Shown: positions 8,898-16,306 of the stretch, piece by piece
Numbering within the stretch: position 1 is the first letter of the stretch
How the letters are laid out: the number at the start of each line of letters is the position of its first letter
Notes under the pieces: generated by a model
What the model saw: the letters and a program-made list of their open reading frames with translations, nothing else
The model's database searches: none
Told to the model about the DNA's origin: nothing
NCBI GenBank assembly: GCA_020441545.1
Contig: JAGRLZ010000101.1
Span: 1-34,119 of the forward strand
Reading direction: 5' to 3'
Length of the DNA stretch: 34,119 nucleotides
From: Xanthobacteraceae bacterium
Lineage (GTDB): Bacteria > Pseudomonadota > Alphaproteobacteria > Rhizobiales > Xanthobacteraceae
Position numbers and translations under genes: made by a program

Positions 8898-10019
8898 ATG
8901 GACCACGTCGAATGCATCGTCGCCGGAGCCGGCGTCGTCGGGCTGGCGATCGCCCGCCGCCTCGCATGCGCGGGCCGCGAGGTGCTGGTGCTCGAGACCG
9001 CCGAAGGAATCGGCACCGTCACCTCCTCGCGCAACAGCGAAGTCATCCATGCCGGCATCTACTATCCCGCCGACAGCCTGATGGCGCGGATGTGCGTCGC
9101 CGGCAAGCAGACGCTCTACGCCTATTGCAGGGATCACGGCATTCCGCACAGCAATTGCGGCAAGCTGATCGTGGCCGCCTCCGAACAGGAGGCCGGCAAG
9201 CTGGCATCGATCAAGACCCATGCGGCGGCCAACGGCGTTGCCGACATGCGCGACCTGAGCGGGCGCGAGGCGCGTGAGCTGGAGCCCGCGCTGCGCTGCG
9301 AGGCGGCGCTGCTGTCGCCATCGACCGGCATCGTCGACAGCCATGCCTTGATGCTGGCGCTGCAAGGCGAGGCCGAGGCGGCCGGCGCCATGTTCGCCTT
9401 CCACGCGCCGCTGTTGGAGGGACGATCGCATAAGTCGGGCTATGAGATTTCGGCCGGCGGCGACGCGCCGCTGACGCTGCGCTGCGATCTGCTGGTCAAC
9501 GCCGCGGGGCTTGGCGCGACGTCCGTCGCCCGCAGCATCGCCGGCGTGCCCCTGGAGCGGATTCCGCCGGCCTATCTCGCCAAGGGCAGCTATTTCAGTT
9601 GCAGCGTGCGCGCGCCGTTCTCGCGGCTGATCTATCCCGTCCCCGAACCTGGCGGGCTCGGCGTCCATCTTACGCTCGATCTTGCCGGCCAGGCACGATT
9701 CGGCCCCGATGTCGAATGGATCGATACGATCGATTACACTGTCGATCCGGCGCGCGCCGAGCGCTTCTATCCCGCGATCCGCCGCTACTGGCCGGAGCTG
9801 CCCGACGGCGCGCTGATGCCGAGCTATTCCGGCATCCGCCCCAAGATCGTGCCGCCGGCGATCGCGGTGCAGGACTTCAGCATCCAGGGCCCCCGCGACC
9901 ACGGCCTCGCCGGACTGGTCAACCTGTTCGGAATCGAATCCCCGGGCCTGACTTCGTGCCTTGCGATCGCCGACCATGTCGCCGACCTGCTCGGCGTGGA
10001 CGAGGCAAAGCCGGGATAA
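8898..10019 (+). CDS. FAD-dependent oxidoreductase, L-2-hydroxyglutarate oxidase-like
   Basis: A 373-residue flavoprotein of the DAO superfamily. The N-terminal Rossmann motif GAGVVG lies at residues 10-15. It is followed by the conserved [19 protein letters not shown] segment and [11 protein letters not shown], which are characteristic of L-2-hydroxyglutarate dehydrogenases (L2HGDH, bacterial LhgO). The C-terminal SGIRPKI and [18 protein letters not shown] segments also match that family. The expected reaction is oxidation of L-2-hydroxyglutarate to 2-oxoglutarate with electrons passed to oxygen or quinone. The start was set at ATG 8898, directly before the nucleotide-binding fold; an in-frame ATG at 8811 would add 29 residues without similarity. 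The gene stands alone; other alpha-hydroxy-acid substrates remain possible. Confidence 0.8.
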   Translation: MDHVECIVAGAGVVGLAIARRLACAGREVLVLETAEGIGTVTSSRNSEVIHAGIYYPADSLMARMCVAGKQTLYAYCRDHGIPHSNCGKLIVAASEQEAGKLASIKTHAAANGVADMRDLSGREARELEPALRCEAALLSPSTGIVDSHALMLALQGEAEAAGAMFAFHAPLLEGRSHKSGYEISAGGDAPLTLRCDLLVNAAGLGATSVARSIAGVPLERIPPAYLAKGSYFSCSVRAPFSRLIYPVPEPGGLGVHLTLDLAGQARFGPDVEWIDTIDYTVDPARAERFYPAIRRYWPELPDGALMPSYSGIRPKIVPPAIAVQDFSIQGPRDHGLAGLVNLFGIESPGLTSCLAIADHVADLLGVDEAKPG

Positions 10020-10078
10020 ATTCGGATTGGCGGTTACGCGCGGGATCTTCGCCTGCCAAAGGCGTTCGCGGGCCCAGG

Positions 10079-10143
10079 AATATCCATCGGGAATATCCAT
10101 CGGGCATATCCATCGGGCATATCCACCAGGAATATCCGTCAAG
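10079..10143. repeat. tandem array, 13-bp unit, 5 copies
   Basis: Five head-to-tail copies of a 13-bp unit close to AATATCCATCGGG lie at 10079-10091, 10092-10104, 10105-10117, 10118-10130 and 10131-10143. Copies 1 and 2 are identical; the rest differ by 1-4 bases. The array lies 60 bp past the flavoprotein stop. The whole gap 10020-10579 carries no gene: it holds this array, the 101-bp dispersed element, a hairpin and a second array. Confidence 0.9.
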
Positions 10144-10207
10144 AAGACTTCAAAGCGAGATAGCGAAAGCCGGTCACACGCGGTGACCGCGATCGAGCAA
10201 ATCCGCC

Positions 10208-10308
10208 TGGAGCCATTTCCACTCCGATCGAATCGGGGCGGGGCTCCATATCCTTGTTTCAACGCGTTTTCTTGACACGAACCGGACCCCGCTTCGCTCG
10301 AAAACGCT
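10208..10308 (-). repeat. dispersed intergenic element, copy A (inverted)
   Basis: This 101-bp segment is about 92 percent identical (8 substitutions, no gaps by my alignment) to the reverse complement of 13116-13216. Read on the minus strand it begins AGCGTTTTCGAGCG and ends GGAAATGGCTCCA. Its end folds into a stem (GGAGCC plus a 10-bp arm around a 3-nt loop, with an AAAT bulge), with one mismatch and one wobble in this copy. I recognise this as a widespread non-coding repeat of Bradyrhizobium-type genomes, often mistaken for short arginine-rich ORFs. Function is unknown. Confidence 0.88.
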
Positions 10309-10367
10309 CTCAAAGGCGCGCGACCGAATAGCCCGTCCCGAGACAGCATGCGTCCTGAAACAGGAAC

Positions 10368-10392
10368 GGCGCAGTCCGCTATGGACTGCGCC
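10368..10392. terminator. perfect hairpin, possible bidirectional terminator
   Basis: Two perfect 10-bp arms (10368-10377 and 10383-10392) flank a GCTAT loop. It sits between the convergent flavoprotein (+) and DUF465 (-) genes, where a bidirectional terminator would be expected. Neither side has a T-run, so an intrinsic terminator is only possible. Confidence 0.4.
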
Positions 10393-10395
10393 GAT

Positions 10396-10455
10396 TCGAG
10401 ACAAGAATTTTCGAGGCATGAATTGTCGAGACATGAATTGTCGAGACAAGAATCC
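10396..10455. repeat. tandem array, 15-bp unit, 4 copies
   Basis: Four copies of a 15-bp unit near TCGAGACAAGAATTG lie at 10396-10410, 10411-10425, 10426-10440 and 10441-10455, starting three bases after the hairpin. Because the unit is a multiple of three, it produces repetitive pentapeptides in every frame, but no convincing gene covers it. Confidence 0.88.
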
Positions 10456-10579
10456 GAAACAAGGGCTTGGTCGCGCGCAACTGCACGTCGCAATACGCGC
10501 TAACGATCCGTTGACCTAAAACGAAGGTCGCCAACGGCTGTCGTCCCGCCTCGGCTTGTTGCCTCGGTGAAGCGCTTCG

Positions 10580-10765
10580 CTAGTGCAGCGTCTCGCCGAC
10601 GCTTTGCCGCAATTTCTCGATTTCGTCCTTCAACAGCAATTTTCGGCGCTTGAGTTCGACGATCTGAAGGTCGTCGGTGGACAGGTGCATAAGGGCTTCG
10701 TGCAATTCGTCTTCCAGAACGCGATGCTTCCGTTCCAGTTCAACAAGATGCGCCTGAATTGCCAT
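10580..10765 (-). CDS. DUF465 (YdcH family) small protein
   Basis: A 61-residue, highly charged, largely helical protein. The core KHRVLEDELHEALMH...DDLQIVELKRRKLLLKDEIEKL matches the DUF465/YdcH family pattern and should form a two-helix coiled coil. The molecular role of the family is not settled. The start is clear: GAGGAGG lies six bases before ATG 10765. A second, divergent DUF465 gene begins at 11003, so the two share a 237-bp control region. Confidence 0.87.
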   Translation of the reverse strand: MAIQAHLVELERKHRVLEDELHEALMHLSTDDLQIVELKRRKLLLKDEIEKLRQSVGETLH

Positions 10766-11002
10766 GCATAACCTCCTCGGTTGGATTGAAACCTCGAACG
10801 CGATTTGGATGATGAAGTTTACATGACATTCGAAAACTGTCGATGGATATAAGGTCGCGTTTCCTCATTTTAGCGTGTGCGGCAAAAACAGGTGAAGCCG
10901 CGGCACCCGCCGCTTGCGCGGCACAGCCGCCGGCGCGATAATCACCGCGGAACAGGCGAGCGGCGGTTCACTGCAACCTCTCCGCGCTTCAAGACGAACC
11001 GG

Positions 11003-11212
11003 ATGATGGCCACCGAAGACGAGCGCGAATTCGCCGCCGAGCTTGCAAGACTCCAGCAGGAGCATCGCGATCTCGATGTCGCGATCGACGCATTGCAGCA
11101 ATCGCCCGCGCCGGACCTGCTGCAACTCCAGCGCCTGAAGAAGCGCAAGCTGATGCTGCGCGACCGCATCGCCTTCATCGAGGACCAGATCACGCCGGAC
11201 ATCATCGCCTGA
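11003..11212 (+). CDS. DUF465 (YdcH family) small protein, second copy
   Basis: A 69-residue protein with the same two-helix layout as its divergent neighbour: EFAAELARLQQEHRDLDVAID, a short turn with SPAPDLLQLQRLKKRKLMLRD, and a terminal EDQITPDIIA. The pattern (Leu-Gln-Arg-Leu-Lys-Lys-Arg-Lys) is the DUF465 core. Two adjacent ATGs at 11003 and 11006 both fit; the longer upstream extension in this frame looks non-coding. It precedes purE on the same strand but a 325-bp gap with its own purE promoter separates them, so co-transcription is not required. No function can be stated. Confidence 0.8.
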   Translation: MMATEDEREFAAELARLQQEHRDLDVAIDALQQSPAPDLLQLQRLKKRKLMLRDRIAFIEDQITPDIIA

Positions 11213-11248
11213 GCCGTGATCGCCTGAGCCGTTATCATCTGTGCTGTT
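11204..11248. repeat. tandem array, 15-bp unit, 3 copies, overlapping a stop codon
   Basis: Units near ATCGCCTGAGCCGTG lie at 11204-11218, 11219-11233 and 11234-11248 (the third more diverged). The first unit contains the last codons and TGA stop of the second DUF465 gene, so the array looks like a duplication of the gene's 3' end. In the gap 11213-11537 it is followed by the purE promoter array. Confidence 0.8.
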
Positions 11249-11410
11249 CCGAGGCCGACGGAAGCGGCAGCGCGGCGCAACAAGTCCCGAAGCGAACGGG
11301 AAACGCACAAGCGCGATTTCTTTTACCGAAACCGCGTCAACCGCTTGCCGCCGTTCACCAAGACGGGATAGTGCATGGCGAACGCTCGGCGTCCTTGCCC
11401 GGTCTCCCTG

Positions 11411-11481
11411 CTTGTCTCCCCGCTTGCCTCGCACTTGCCTCACTGCTTGCCTCTCTGCTTGCCTCACTGCTTGCCTCTCTT
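11411..11481. repeat. tandem array, 12-bp unit, about 6 copies, upstream of purE
   Basis: Copies of a 12-bp unit near CTTGCCTCACTG lie at 11411-11422, 11423-11433 (one base short), 11434-11445, 11446-11457, 11458-11469 and 11470-11481. The last four are nearly identical and alternate between CACTG and CTCTG/CTCTT endings. Each complete unit carries TTGCCT, a -35-like hexamer. Confidence 0.9.
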
Positions 11482-11504
11482 GGGGCCGAACCTATAATTC
11501 GGCC
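11471..11504 (+). promoter_or_regulatory. purE promoter with -10 inside an inverted repeat
   Basis: A perfect -10 TATAAT (11493-11498) follows TTGCCT (11471-11476) by 16 bp. That -35 is part of the last unit of the 12-bp array. The -10 lies within the inverted repeat GGCCGAA-N7-TTCGGCC (11484-11504). The predicted start near 11505 gives a leader of about 33 nt. The palindrome is well placed to be an operator, but the regulator is unknown. Confidence 0.6.
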
Positions 11505-11537
11505 TATGTTTCTGGATTCTCGAGAAGATTCAAAGAT

Positions 11538-12026
11538 ATGACCGCGCCCGTCGCCATCATCATGGGCAGCCAGTCCGACTGGGAAACCATGCGCCATGCC
11601 GCCGAAACGCTGGCGGCGCTTGAGGTTGCGCACGACAAGCGCATCGTTTCGGCCCACCGGACCCCCGACCGCCTCTATGCCTTCGCCAAAGGCGCGAAAG
11701 CGGCCGGCTGCCGGGTCATCATCGCCGGCGCCGGCGGCGCCGCGCACCTGCCGGGCATGGCCGCGGCCCTGACCGAGCTGCCCGTCTTCGGGGTGCCGGT
11801 GGAATCCAGGGCGCTGTCCGGCGTGGACTCGCTTTATTCCATCGTCCAGATGCCGGCGGGCATCCCGGTGGGAACCCTGGCGATCGGCAAGGCCGGCGCC
11901 GTCAACGCCGCACTGCTGGCCGCCAGCGTGCTGGCGTTGAATGACGACGCGCTGGCCGGCCGGCTGGCGGCATGGCGCGCGCGCCAGACCGCGGCGGTCG
12001 CCGAACGTCCGGAGGAATCCGCGTGA
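11538..12026 (+). CDS. purE: N5-carboxyaminoimidazole ribonucleotide mutase PurE
   Basis: A 162-residue class I PurE. Signature residues are visible: GSQSDW at 10-15, SAHRTPDR with H40, and [14 protein letters not shown] in the middle. It converts N5-CAIR, the product of PurK, to CAIR in de novo purine synthesis. The start ATG 11538 directly precedes the conserved [11 protein letters not shown] strand. The 3' end overlaps purK by GTGA, so the two are translationally coupled. The presence of purK next door confirms the two-step bacterial route rather than direct carboxylation. Confidence 0.97.
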   Translation: MTAPVAIIMGSQSDWETMRHAAETLAALEVAHDKRIVSAHRTPDRLYAFAKGAKAAGCRVIIAGAGGAAHLPGMAAALTELPVFGVPVESRALSGVDSLYSIVQMPAGIPVGTLAIGKAGAVNAALLAASVLALNDDALAGRLAAWRARQTAAVAERPEESA

Positions 12027-13117
12027 CGGCTTCGAATCCGGTGAAGCTCAAGCCCGGCGACACCATCGGAATTCTCGGCGGCGGACAACTCGGACGGATG
12101 CTGGCGATGGCGGCGGGCCGCCTCGGGCTGCGCTGCCAGGTGTTCTCGCCGGACCCGGACTCACCGGCCTTCGACGTGGTGCAGAACGCCACCTGCGCCG
12201 AATATGCCGATGTCGAGGCGCTCGAACTGTTCGCGGGCGATGTCGATGTCGTCACCTACGAATTCGAAAACGTTCCGGCGGCGACCGCCATGACGCTCGC
12301 CGCGCGCCGCCCGGTGCTGCCGAACCACAAGATCCTCGAAACCACCCAGGATCGCCTCGCGGAAAAGGATTTCGTCACCGGACTCGGCATCGCCACCGCG
12401 CGCTATGCCGACGTCTCGTCGGTCGCAAGCCTGCGCGCCGGCGCCGCGGCCATCGGCCTGCCGGCGGTCCTCAAGACGCGCCGCTTCGGCTACGACGGCA
12501 AGGGGCAGGCGATCATCCGCGAGGGCGACGACCCTGCGGCGGTGTGGGCCGATCTCGAAACCCGGTCGGCGATCCTGGAAGGCTTCGTGCCGTTCGAGCG
12601 CGAGATTTCGGTCATCGCCGCACGCGGCGCCGACGGCACGGTCGAATGCTTCGACGTGACCGAGAACAAGCACGGCGATCACATCCTGCGCGTGTCCCAT
12701 GCGCCGGCCGCGATTCCCGAATCGCTCGCGGCGCAGGCACGCGACATCGCCACCCGGATCGCCACCGCGCTGAACTATATCGGGGTGCTGGCGGTCGAGA
12801 TGTTCGTGGTGCCCGGCCGGGACGGCCCCACCCTGATGGTCAACGAGATCGCTCCCAGGGTCCATAATTCCGGCCACTGGACGCTCGACGGCGCCTCGGT
12901 CTCGCAGTTCGAGCAGCACATCCGCGCCATCGCCGGCTGGCCGCTGGCGAAAGCGATCCGGCACGGCCAGGTGACCATGACCAACCTGATCGGCGACGAC
13001 GTCCTCGGCTACGAGACGTGGCTGACCGTACCCGGCGCCACGGTGCATCTCTACGGCAAGGCCGTCGCGCGGCCGGGACGCAAGATGGGCCACGTCACCG
13101 AGGTCAAGCCGGACTAG
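12023..13117 (+). CDS. purK: 5-(carboxyamino)imidazole ribonucleotide synthase PurK
   Basis: A 364-residue ATP-grasp enzyme that makes N5-CAIR from AIR, bicarbonate and ATP. The N-terminus [21 protein letters not shown] is the PurK hallmark. [22 protein letters not shown] and the metal-binding [15 protein letters not shown] segment are all present. The start is GTG 12023, overlapping the purE stop, with GGAGGA seven bases upstream. The C-terminus ends [13 protein letters not shown]. The TAG stop at 13115-13117 shares its last two bases with the first bases of dispersed element copy B, so insertion of the element may have set the present end of the protein. Confidence 0.96.
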   Translation: MTASNPVKLKPGDTIGILGGGQLGRMLAMAAGRLGLRCQVFSPDPDSPAFDVVQNATCAEYADVEALELFAGDVDVVTYEFENVPAATAMTLAARRPVLPNHKILETTQDRLAEKDFVTGLGIATARYADVSSVASLRAGAAAIGLPAVLKTRRFGYDGKGQAIIREGDDPAAVWADLETRSAILEGFVPFEREISVIAARGADGTVECFDVTENKHGDHILRVSHAPAAIPESLAAQARDIATRIATALNYIGVLAVEMFVVPGRDGPTLMVNEIAPRVHNSGHWTLDGASVSQFEQHIRAIAGWPLAKAIRHGQVTMTNLIGDDVLGYETWLTVPGATVHLYGKAVARPGRKMGHVTEVKPD

Positions 13118-13216
13118 CGTTTTCGAGCGAAGCGGGGGCCGGTTCGCGTCAAGAAAACGCGTTCAAACAAGGATATGGAGCCCCGTTCCGATTTGATCGG
13201 AACGGAAATGGCTCCA
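13116..13216 (+). repeat. dispersed intergenic element, copy B
   Basis: This is the forward copy of the 101-bp element found inverted at 10208-10308. It begins inside the purK stop codon. The second half folds into a strong hairpin: GGAGCC (13177-13182) and a 10-bp arm (13183-13192), loop TTG, the matching arm (13196-13205), AAAT bulge, then GGCTCC (13210-13215). The two inverted copies enclose the DUF465 pair and purEK. Confidence 0.88.
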
Positions 13217-13260
13217 AAATTCCAGGCCGGGCCGAGGAGTCCCGGCCGGGCTGAAAACGC

Positions 13261-13292
13261 AAAAGGGCTGCCGCGATCGCGCGACAGCCCTT
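13261..13292 (-). terminator. rho-independent terminator of aqpZ
   Basis: Arms 13281-13292 and 13263-13274 pair over 12 bp with one wobble around a 6-nt loop. On the minus strand the stem is followed by a TTTT run. It lies 26 bp past the aqpZ stop. Confidence 0.75.
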
Positions 13293-13317
13293 GCGGGACG
13301 ATTGATCGGGCGGCGGC

Positions 13318-14034
13318 CTACCTGCTGCCTTCCACGATGCCTTCGGGCTCGTCGCTCAGCCAGCGATAGACGACACCGCCGATGACGCCGCCGACGATCG
13401 GCGCGATCCAGAACATCCACAACTGCTGCAACGCCCAACCGCCTACGAACAGCGCCGGTCCGGTGCTGCGCGCCGGGTTCACCGAGGTGTTCGTGACCGG
13501 GATGCTGACAAGGTGGATCATCACCAGCGCAAGGCCGATGGCGAGCGGCGCGAAGCCGGCCGGCGCGCGGCCATGGGTGGAGCCCATGATGATGAAGAGG
13601 AAGAACGCCGTCATCACCACTTCGGAGACGAGGCAGGCCACGATGCCGTACTTGCCCGGCGAGTGCGCGCCATAGCCATTGGAGGCGAAGCCGCCGGCCA
13701 GGTCGAACCCGGCATGTCCGCTGGCGATCACATAAAGAACGCCCGCGGCGGCAACCGCGCCGATCACCTGCGCGATGATGTAGGGCACGATCTGGCCGGC
13801 GGGGAATCGTCCTCCGGCCGCCAGCCCGACCGTCACCGCCGGGTTGAGATGGCAGCCGGAGATATGGCCGATGGCATAGGCCATCGTCACCACGCTGAGG
13901 CCGAAGGTAAAGGCAACGCCGAGAAGGCCGATGCCGACCTGCGGGAACGCGGCGGCGAGCACCGCGCTCCCGCAGCCGGCAAATGTCAGCCAGAACGTCC
14001 CGATCGCCTCGGCGACGTATTTCTTCGTGTTCAT
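13318..14034 (-). CDS. aqpZ: aquaporin Z
   Basis: A 238-residue six-helix water channel in the inner membrane. Both NPA boxes are intact: HLNPAVT (N64-A66) and SVNPARS (N186-A188). The selectivity filter is that of a strict water channel: F44, H174, T183 and R189, the same set as E. coli AqpZ (F43, H174, T183, R189). The start ATG 14034 has a GGGGGAGA ribosome-binding site; the frame stays open upstream with no similarity. The gene is monocistronic with its own terminator and is divergent from rpsU. Confidence 0.97.
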   Translation of the reverse strand: MNTKKYVAEAIGTFWLTFAGCGSAVLAAAFPQVGIGLLGVAFTFGLSVVTMAYAIGHISGCHLNPAVTVGLAAGGRFPAGQIVPYIIAQVIGAVAAAGVLYVIASGHAGFDLAGGFASNGYGAHSPGKYGIVACLVSEVVMTAFFLFIIMGSTHGRAPAGFAPLAIGLALVMIHLVSIPVTNTSVNPARSTGPALFVGGWALQQLWMFWIAPIVGGVIGGVVYRWLSDEPEGIVEGSR

Positions 14035-14310
14035 TGTCAGTCTCCCCCTTTTCGGGTCTGGATTGCGGGGCCCGCCAAGGGAGCGGTAAGGAAGCCGCAA
14101 GGGAGCGGCAATGGTTCCACCCCGAAGCAGGCCCGGAATCGCAGAATTAGCCTGTCTTTCCGGGTTTCCTATTCGGGAAATCAGCTATCCACAGGTGGAC
14201 ATTCCCGGTTTGATCTGTTAAATCCGCCCCCCTGATGGGAAGGGTGCCGCTTTTCGCCGCCCCTCGACGTCTCCCGAATTTCATGCTGAACCACTTGAAG
14301 AGGATGCCGC

Positions 14311-14592
14311 GTGCAGGTTCTCGTTCGCGATAACAATGTCGACCAAGCCCTGAAGGCGCTGAAGAAGAAGATGCAGCGCGAGGGCATTTTCCGCGAGATG
14401 AAGCTCCGCGGCCATTACGAAAAGCCCTCCGAGAAGAAGGCCCGCGAGAAGGCGGAGGCGGTGCGCCGCGCCCGCAAGCTGGCGCGCAAGAAGCTGCAGC
14501 GCGAGGGCCTGCTGCCGATGAAGCCGAAGCCGGCTTTCGGTGCCGGCAATCGCGGCGCGGGTGCCAGCGCCGGCCCGCGGGCGCCGCGCTGA
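14311..14592 (+). CDS. rpsU: 30S ribosomal protein S21
   Basis: A 93-residue basic protein. The core [20 protein letters not shown]...[18 protein letters not shown] is bS21. It is longer than the roughly 70-residue enterobacterial protein, with a basic C-terminal tail ending in Gly-Ala-Arg-Pro-rich residues, as in other Rhizobiales. The start is GTG 14311, preceded by AAGAGGA. S21 helps the small subunit to bind mRNA. It is a single gene with a strong terminator directly downstream. The 276-bp gap to aqpZ (14035-14310) holds a TCCAC-AG-GTGGA palindrome (14188-14199) but no clear promoter that I can defend. Confidence 0.96.
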   Translation: MQVLVRDNNVDQALKALKKKMQREGIFREMKLRGHYEKPSEKKAREKAEAVRRARKLARKKLQREGLLPMKPKPAFGAGNRGAGASAGPRAPR

Positions 14593-14622
14593 CCGATTCT
14601 GCGATCCGACGCATGCAACGAA

Positions 14623-14646
14623 GCGGGCCGTTTGGTCCGCTTTTTT
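14623..14646 (+). terminator. rho-independent terminator of rpsU
   Basis: Arms GCGGGCC (14623-14629) and GGTCCGC (14634-14640) with one wobble pair enclose a GTTT loop and are followed by six T residues (14641-14646), 30 bp after the rpsU stop. Confidence 0.9.
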
Positions 14647-14865
14647 GTTGTGTCTCCTTTTTTGCCGTTTGTTGCGTCTCGTTGCGCCGGGGGAATCCGG
14701 CGCCCTCCCCTGACGCCGCCTTCCGCCGGCCTCGCGCGCCGATGATATGTCGCGCAGATCATATTCCTTCCGACCGGGACTTCATATTGACTGCCTGATG
14801 CGGCCCCTTCCGGGGCCGGCTGGCGCGCGGCATATATGAAATCTGCCTCATAAGAAGGAACGGCG

Positions 14866-15948
14866 ATGCTCTCCATCGAGATCGAGCCGGTCTGGCGTTT
14901 CCAGATCAAGGGCAAGCCGCAGACCGCGGTCGTCATGCTCGGCGTGCTCAACGAGATCCGCAAGACCGGCAAGCTGACCAATGCCGCCGACCATGCCGGG
15001 CTGTCCTACCGGCACGTCTGGAACCTGATCGAGCAATGGTCCGCCTTCTTCGGCGTGCCGCTGGTGGAAACCCATCGCGGCAAGGGCACCACGCTGACGG
15101 CCTTCGGCGAGAAGCTGGTATGGGCCGGCCAGCGGTTGCAGGCCCGCCTGGGGCCGCAACTGGAAAATCTCGCCCAGGAACTCGCCACCGAGATCAAGCC
15201 GTTCCTGCGCCACGGCGCCAACGTGATCCGCGTCCACGCCAGCCATGGCTTCGCGGTGCCCAGGCTGCGCGAACTGCTCGACCGCACGCCGGGCATCGGC
15301 ATCGACCTGCGCTATGTCAGCAACCAGAATTCGCTGGTGTCGCTGGCCCAGGACGCCTGCGACCTCTCGGGCGTACACCTGCCCCGCGGCGCGTTGCGCC
15401 CGCAGAGTGTCGCCGCCTGCCGGGAACTGCTCGATCCGCGCGAATACCGGGTCATCAGCTTCGTCACCCGCGAACTCGGCCTGATGGTGAAGCCGGGCAA
15501 TCCGCTCCGCATCACCTCGCTGCGGGACATCGCCGACAGCGGGGCCCGTTTCGTCAACCGCGACCCCGACTCCGGCACGCGGCTGTTGTTCAACCAGCTT
15601 CTGACGCAGCAGGGCATCGACGAGACATCGATTCACGGCGCGCGGCAGATCGAATTCACCCATGCGGCCGTCGCCGCCTATGTCGCCAGCGGCATGGCCG
15701 ATGTCAGCTTCGGCGTCGAGGCCGCCGCCCGCCAGTTCGGACTCGATTTCATCCGCCTGCTGACCGAGGATTATTTCTTCATCTGCCGGCGCACGTTCCT
15801 TGAAACCGAGGCGATGCAGCGGGTGATCGGCATCATGAAGGGCCGGGAATTCCACGAGGCCGTTTCCAGCCTGCCGGGCTATGCCGCGACCGAAACAGGC
15901 GCGGTGAAAACGGTGCGCGAATTCCTCGACAGCGTCGCGCTCGGCTGA
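14866..15948 (+). CDS. ModE-N-type winged-helix regulator with PBP-like ligand domain
   Basis: A 360-residue one-component regulator. Residues 20-90 form a ModE/LysR-like winged helix-turn-helix (LNEIRKTGKLTNAADHAGLSYRH...VETHRGKGTTLTAFGEKLV). Residues about 120-345 form a periplasmic-binding-protein-like domain, with VNRDPDSGTRLLFNQLL and FTHAAVAAYVASGMADVSFGVEAAA as hallmarks of the PF12727 (PBP_like) family. Such proteins are thought to sense molybdate, tungstate or a related small ligand. Start ATG 14866 has AAGGA seven bases upstream. No molybdate transport or cofactor gene is adjacent, so the target is unknown. The 220-bp leader region contains a 7-bp GC hairpin (14801-14818) and several TCATAT/ATATGA motifs (14741-14839). 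Confidence 0.8.
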   Translation: MLSIEIEPVWRFQIKGKPQTAVVMLGVLNEIRKTGKLTNAADHAGLSYRHVWNLIEQWSAFFGVPLVETHRGKGTTLTAFGEKLVWAGQRLQARLGPQLENLAQELATEIKPFLRHGANVIRVHASHGFAVPRLRELLDRTPGIGIDLRYVSNQNSLVSLAQDACDLSGVHLPRGALRPQSVAACRELLDPREYRVISFVTRELGLMVKPGNPLRITSLRDIADSGARFVNRDPDSGTRLLFNQLLTQQGIDETSIHGARQIEFTHAAVAAYVASGMADVSFGVEAAARQFGLDFIRLLTEDYFFICRRTFLETEAMQRVIGIMKGREFHEAVSSLPGYAATETGAVKTVREFLDSVALG

Positions 15949-15994
15949 ACGCGGGCCGCCAGGCCCGCGCGCAATCGCAGCTCGCCGGCGCGCA

Positions 15995-16288
15995 TCACGC
16001 CTGCGGCTTCAACTCGACTTCCAGAAAGACGATTTCAGCCGCGGTCTCATTGAGCACGTCGTGCTCGACGCCCGCTTTCCGGAAATACGACTTGCCGACC
16101 TGCAACTTGGCGGTCGAGCGGCTGCCATCGGGCGCGACGATGGTCATGTCGCTGTCGGTGACCGGCACGATCACGTAGTCCATCCCGTGGCGGTGATGGC
16201 CGGTGGCGCTGCCCGGCGCGAGGCGCCATTCGGTGACGCGCACCTCGTCGTTGTCGATCTGAACGTCGGATGTCGCAGACGTGGCCAT
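15995..16288 (-). CDS. cupin-domain protein
   Basis: A 97-residue single-domain cupin. Cupin motif 1 is represented by GSATGHHRHGMDYVIVPV and motif 2 by YFRKAGVEHDVLNE, with three histidines positioned to bind a metal. The start is ATG 16288 with GAGGAG five bases away; a TTG at 16303 is an alternative. It follows the exchanger gene by 18 bp on the same strand and is almost certainly cotranscribed. Small cupins of this kind act as isomerases, dioxygenases or ligand sensors; the substrate cannot be predicted. Confidence 0.85.
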   Translation of the reverse strand: MATSATSDVQIDNDEVRVTEWRLAPGSATGHHRHGMDYVIVPVTDSDMTIVAPDGSRSTAKLQVGKSYFRKAGVEHDVLNETAAEIVFLEVELKPQA

Positions 16289-16306
16289 GGCAACTCCTCG
16301 CAAGCC

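Noticed and set aside
10174-10449. 91-codon minus-strand frame over the element and the 15-bp array
   Set aside because: Its repeats and arginine-rich part are only translations of the array and the dispersed element; no ribosome-binding site or homologue is expected.
10079-11481. Arrays considered as CRISPR
   Set aside because: Units of 12-15 bp are head to tail with no spacers and no cas genes.
12030-12045. TTCGAATC-type sequences suggestive of a tRNA T-arm (also near 5667 and 24652)
   Set aside because: Two are within coding regions and none is followed by an acceptor stem or CCA-like end; no cloverleaf can be drawn.
10208-13216. Composite transposon flanked by inverted copies
   Set aside because: The 101-bp copies encode no transposase and the genes inside are core housekeeping genes.
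14187-14195. DnaA-box-like CTATCCACA near rpsU, and TTTTCCACA at 30484-30492
   Set aside because: Each is a single isolated match, the first with a mismatch; no cluster or replication gene supports an origin.
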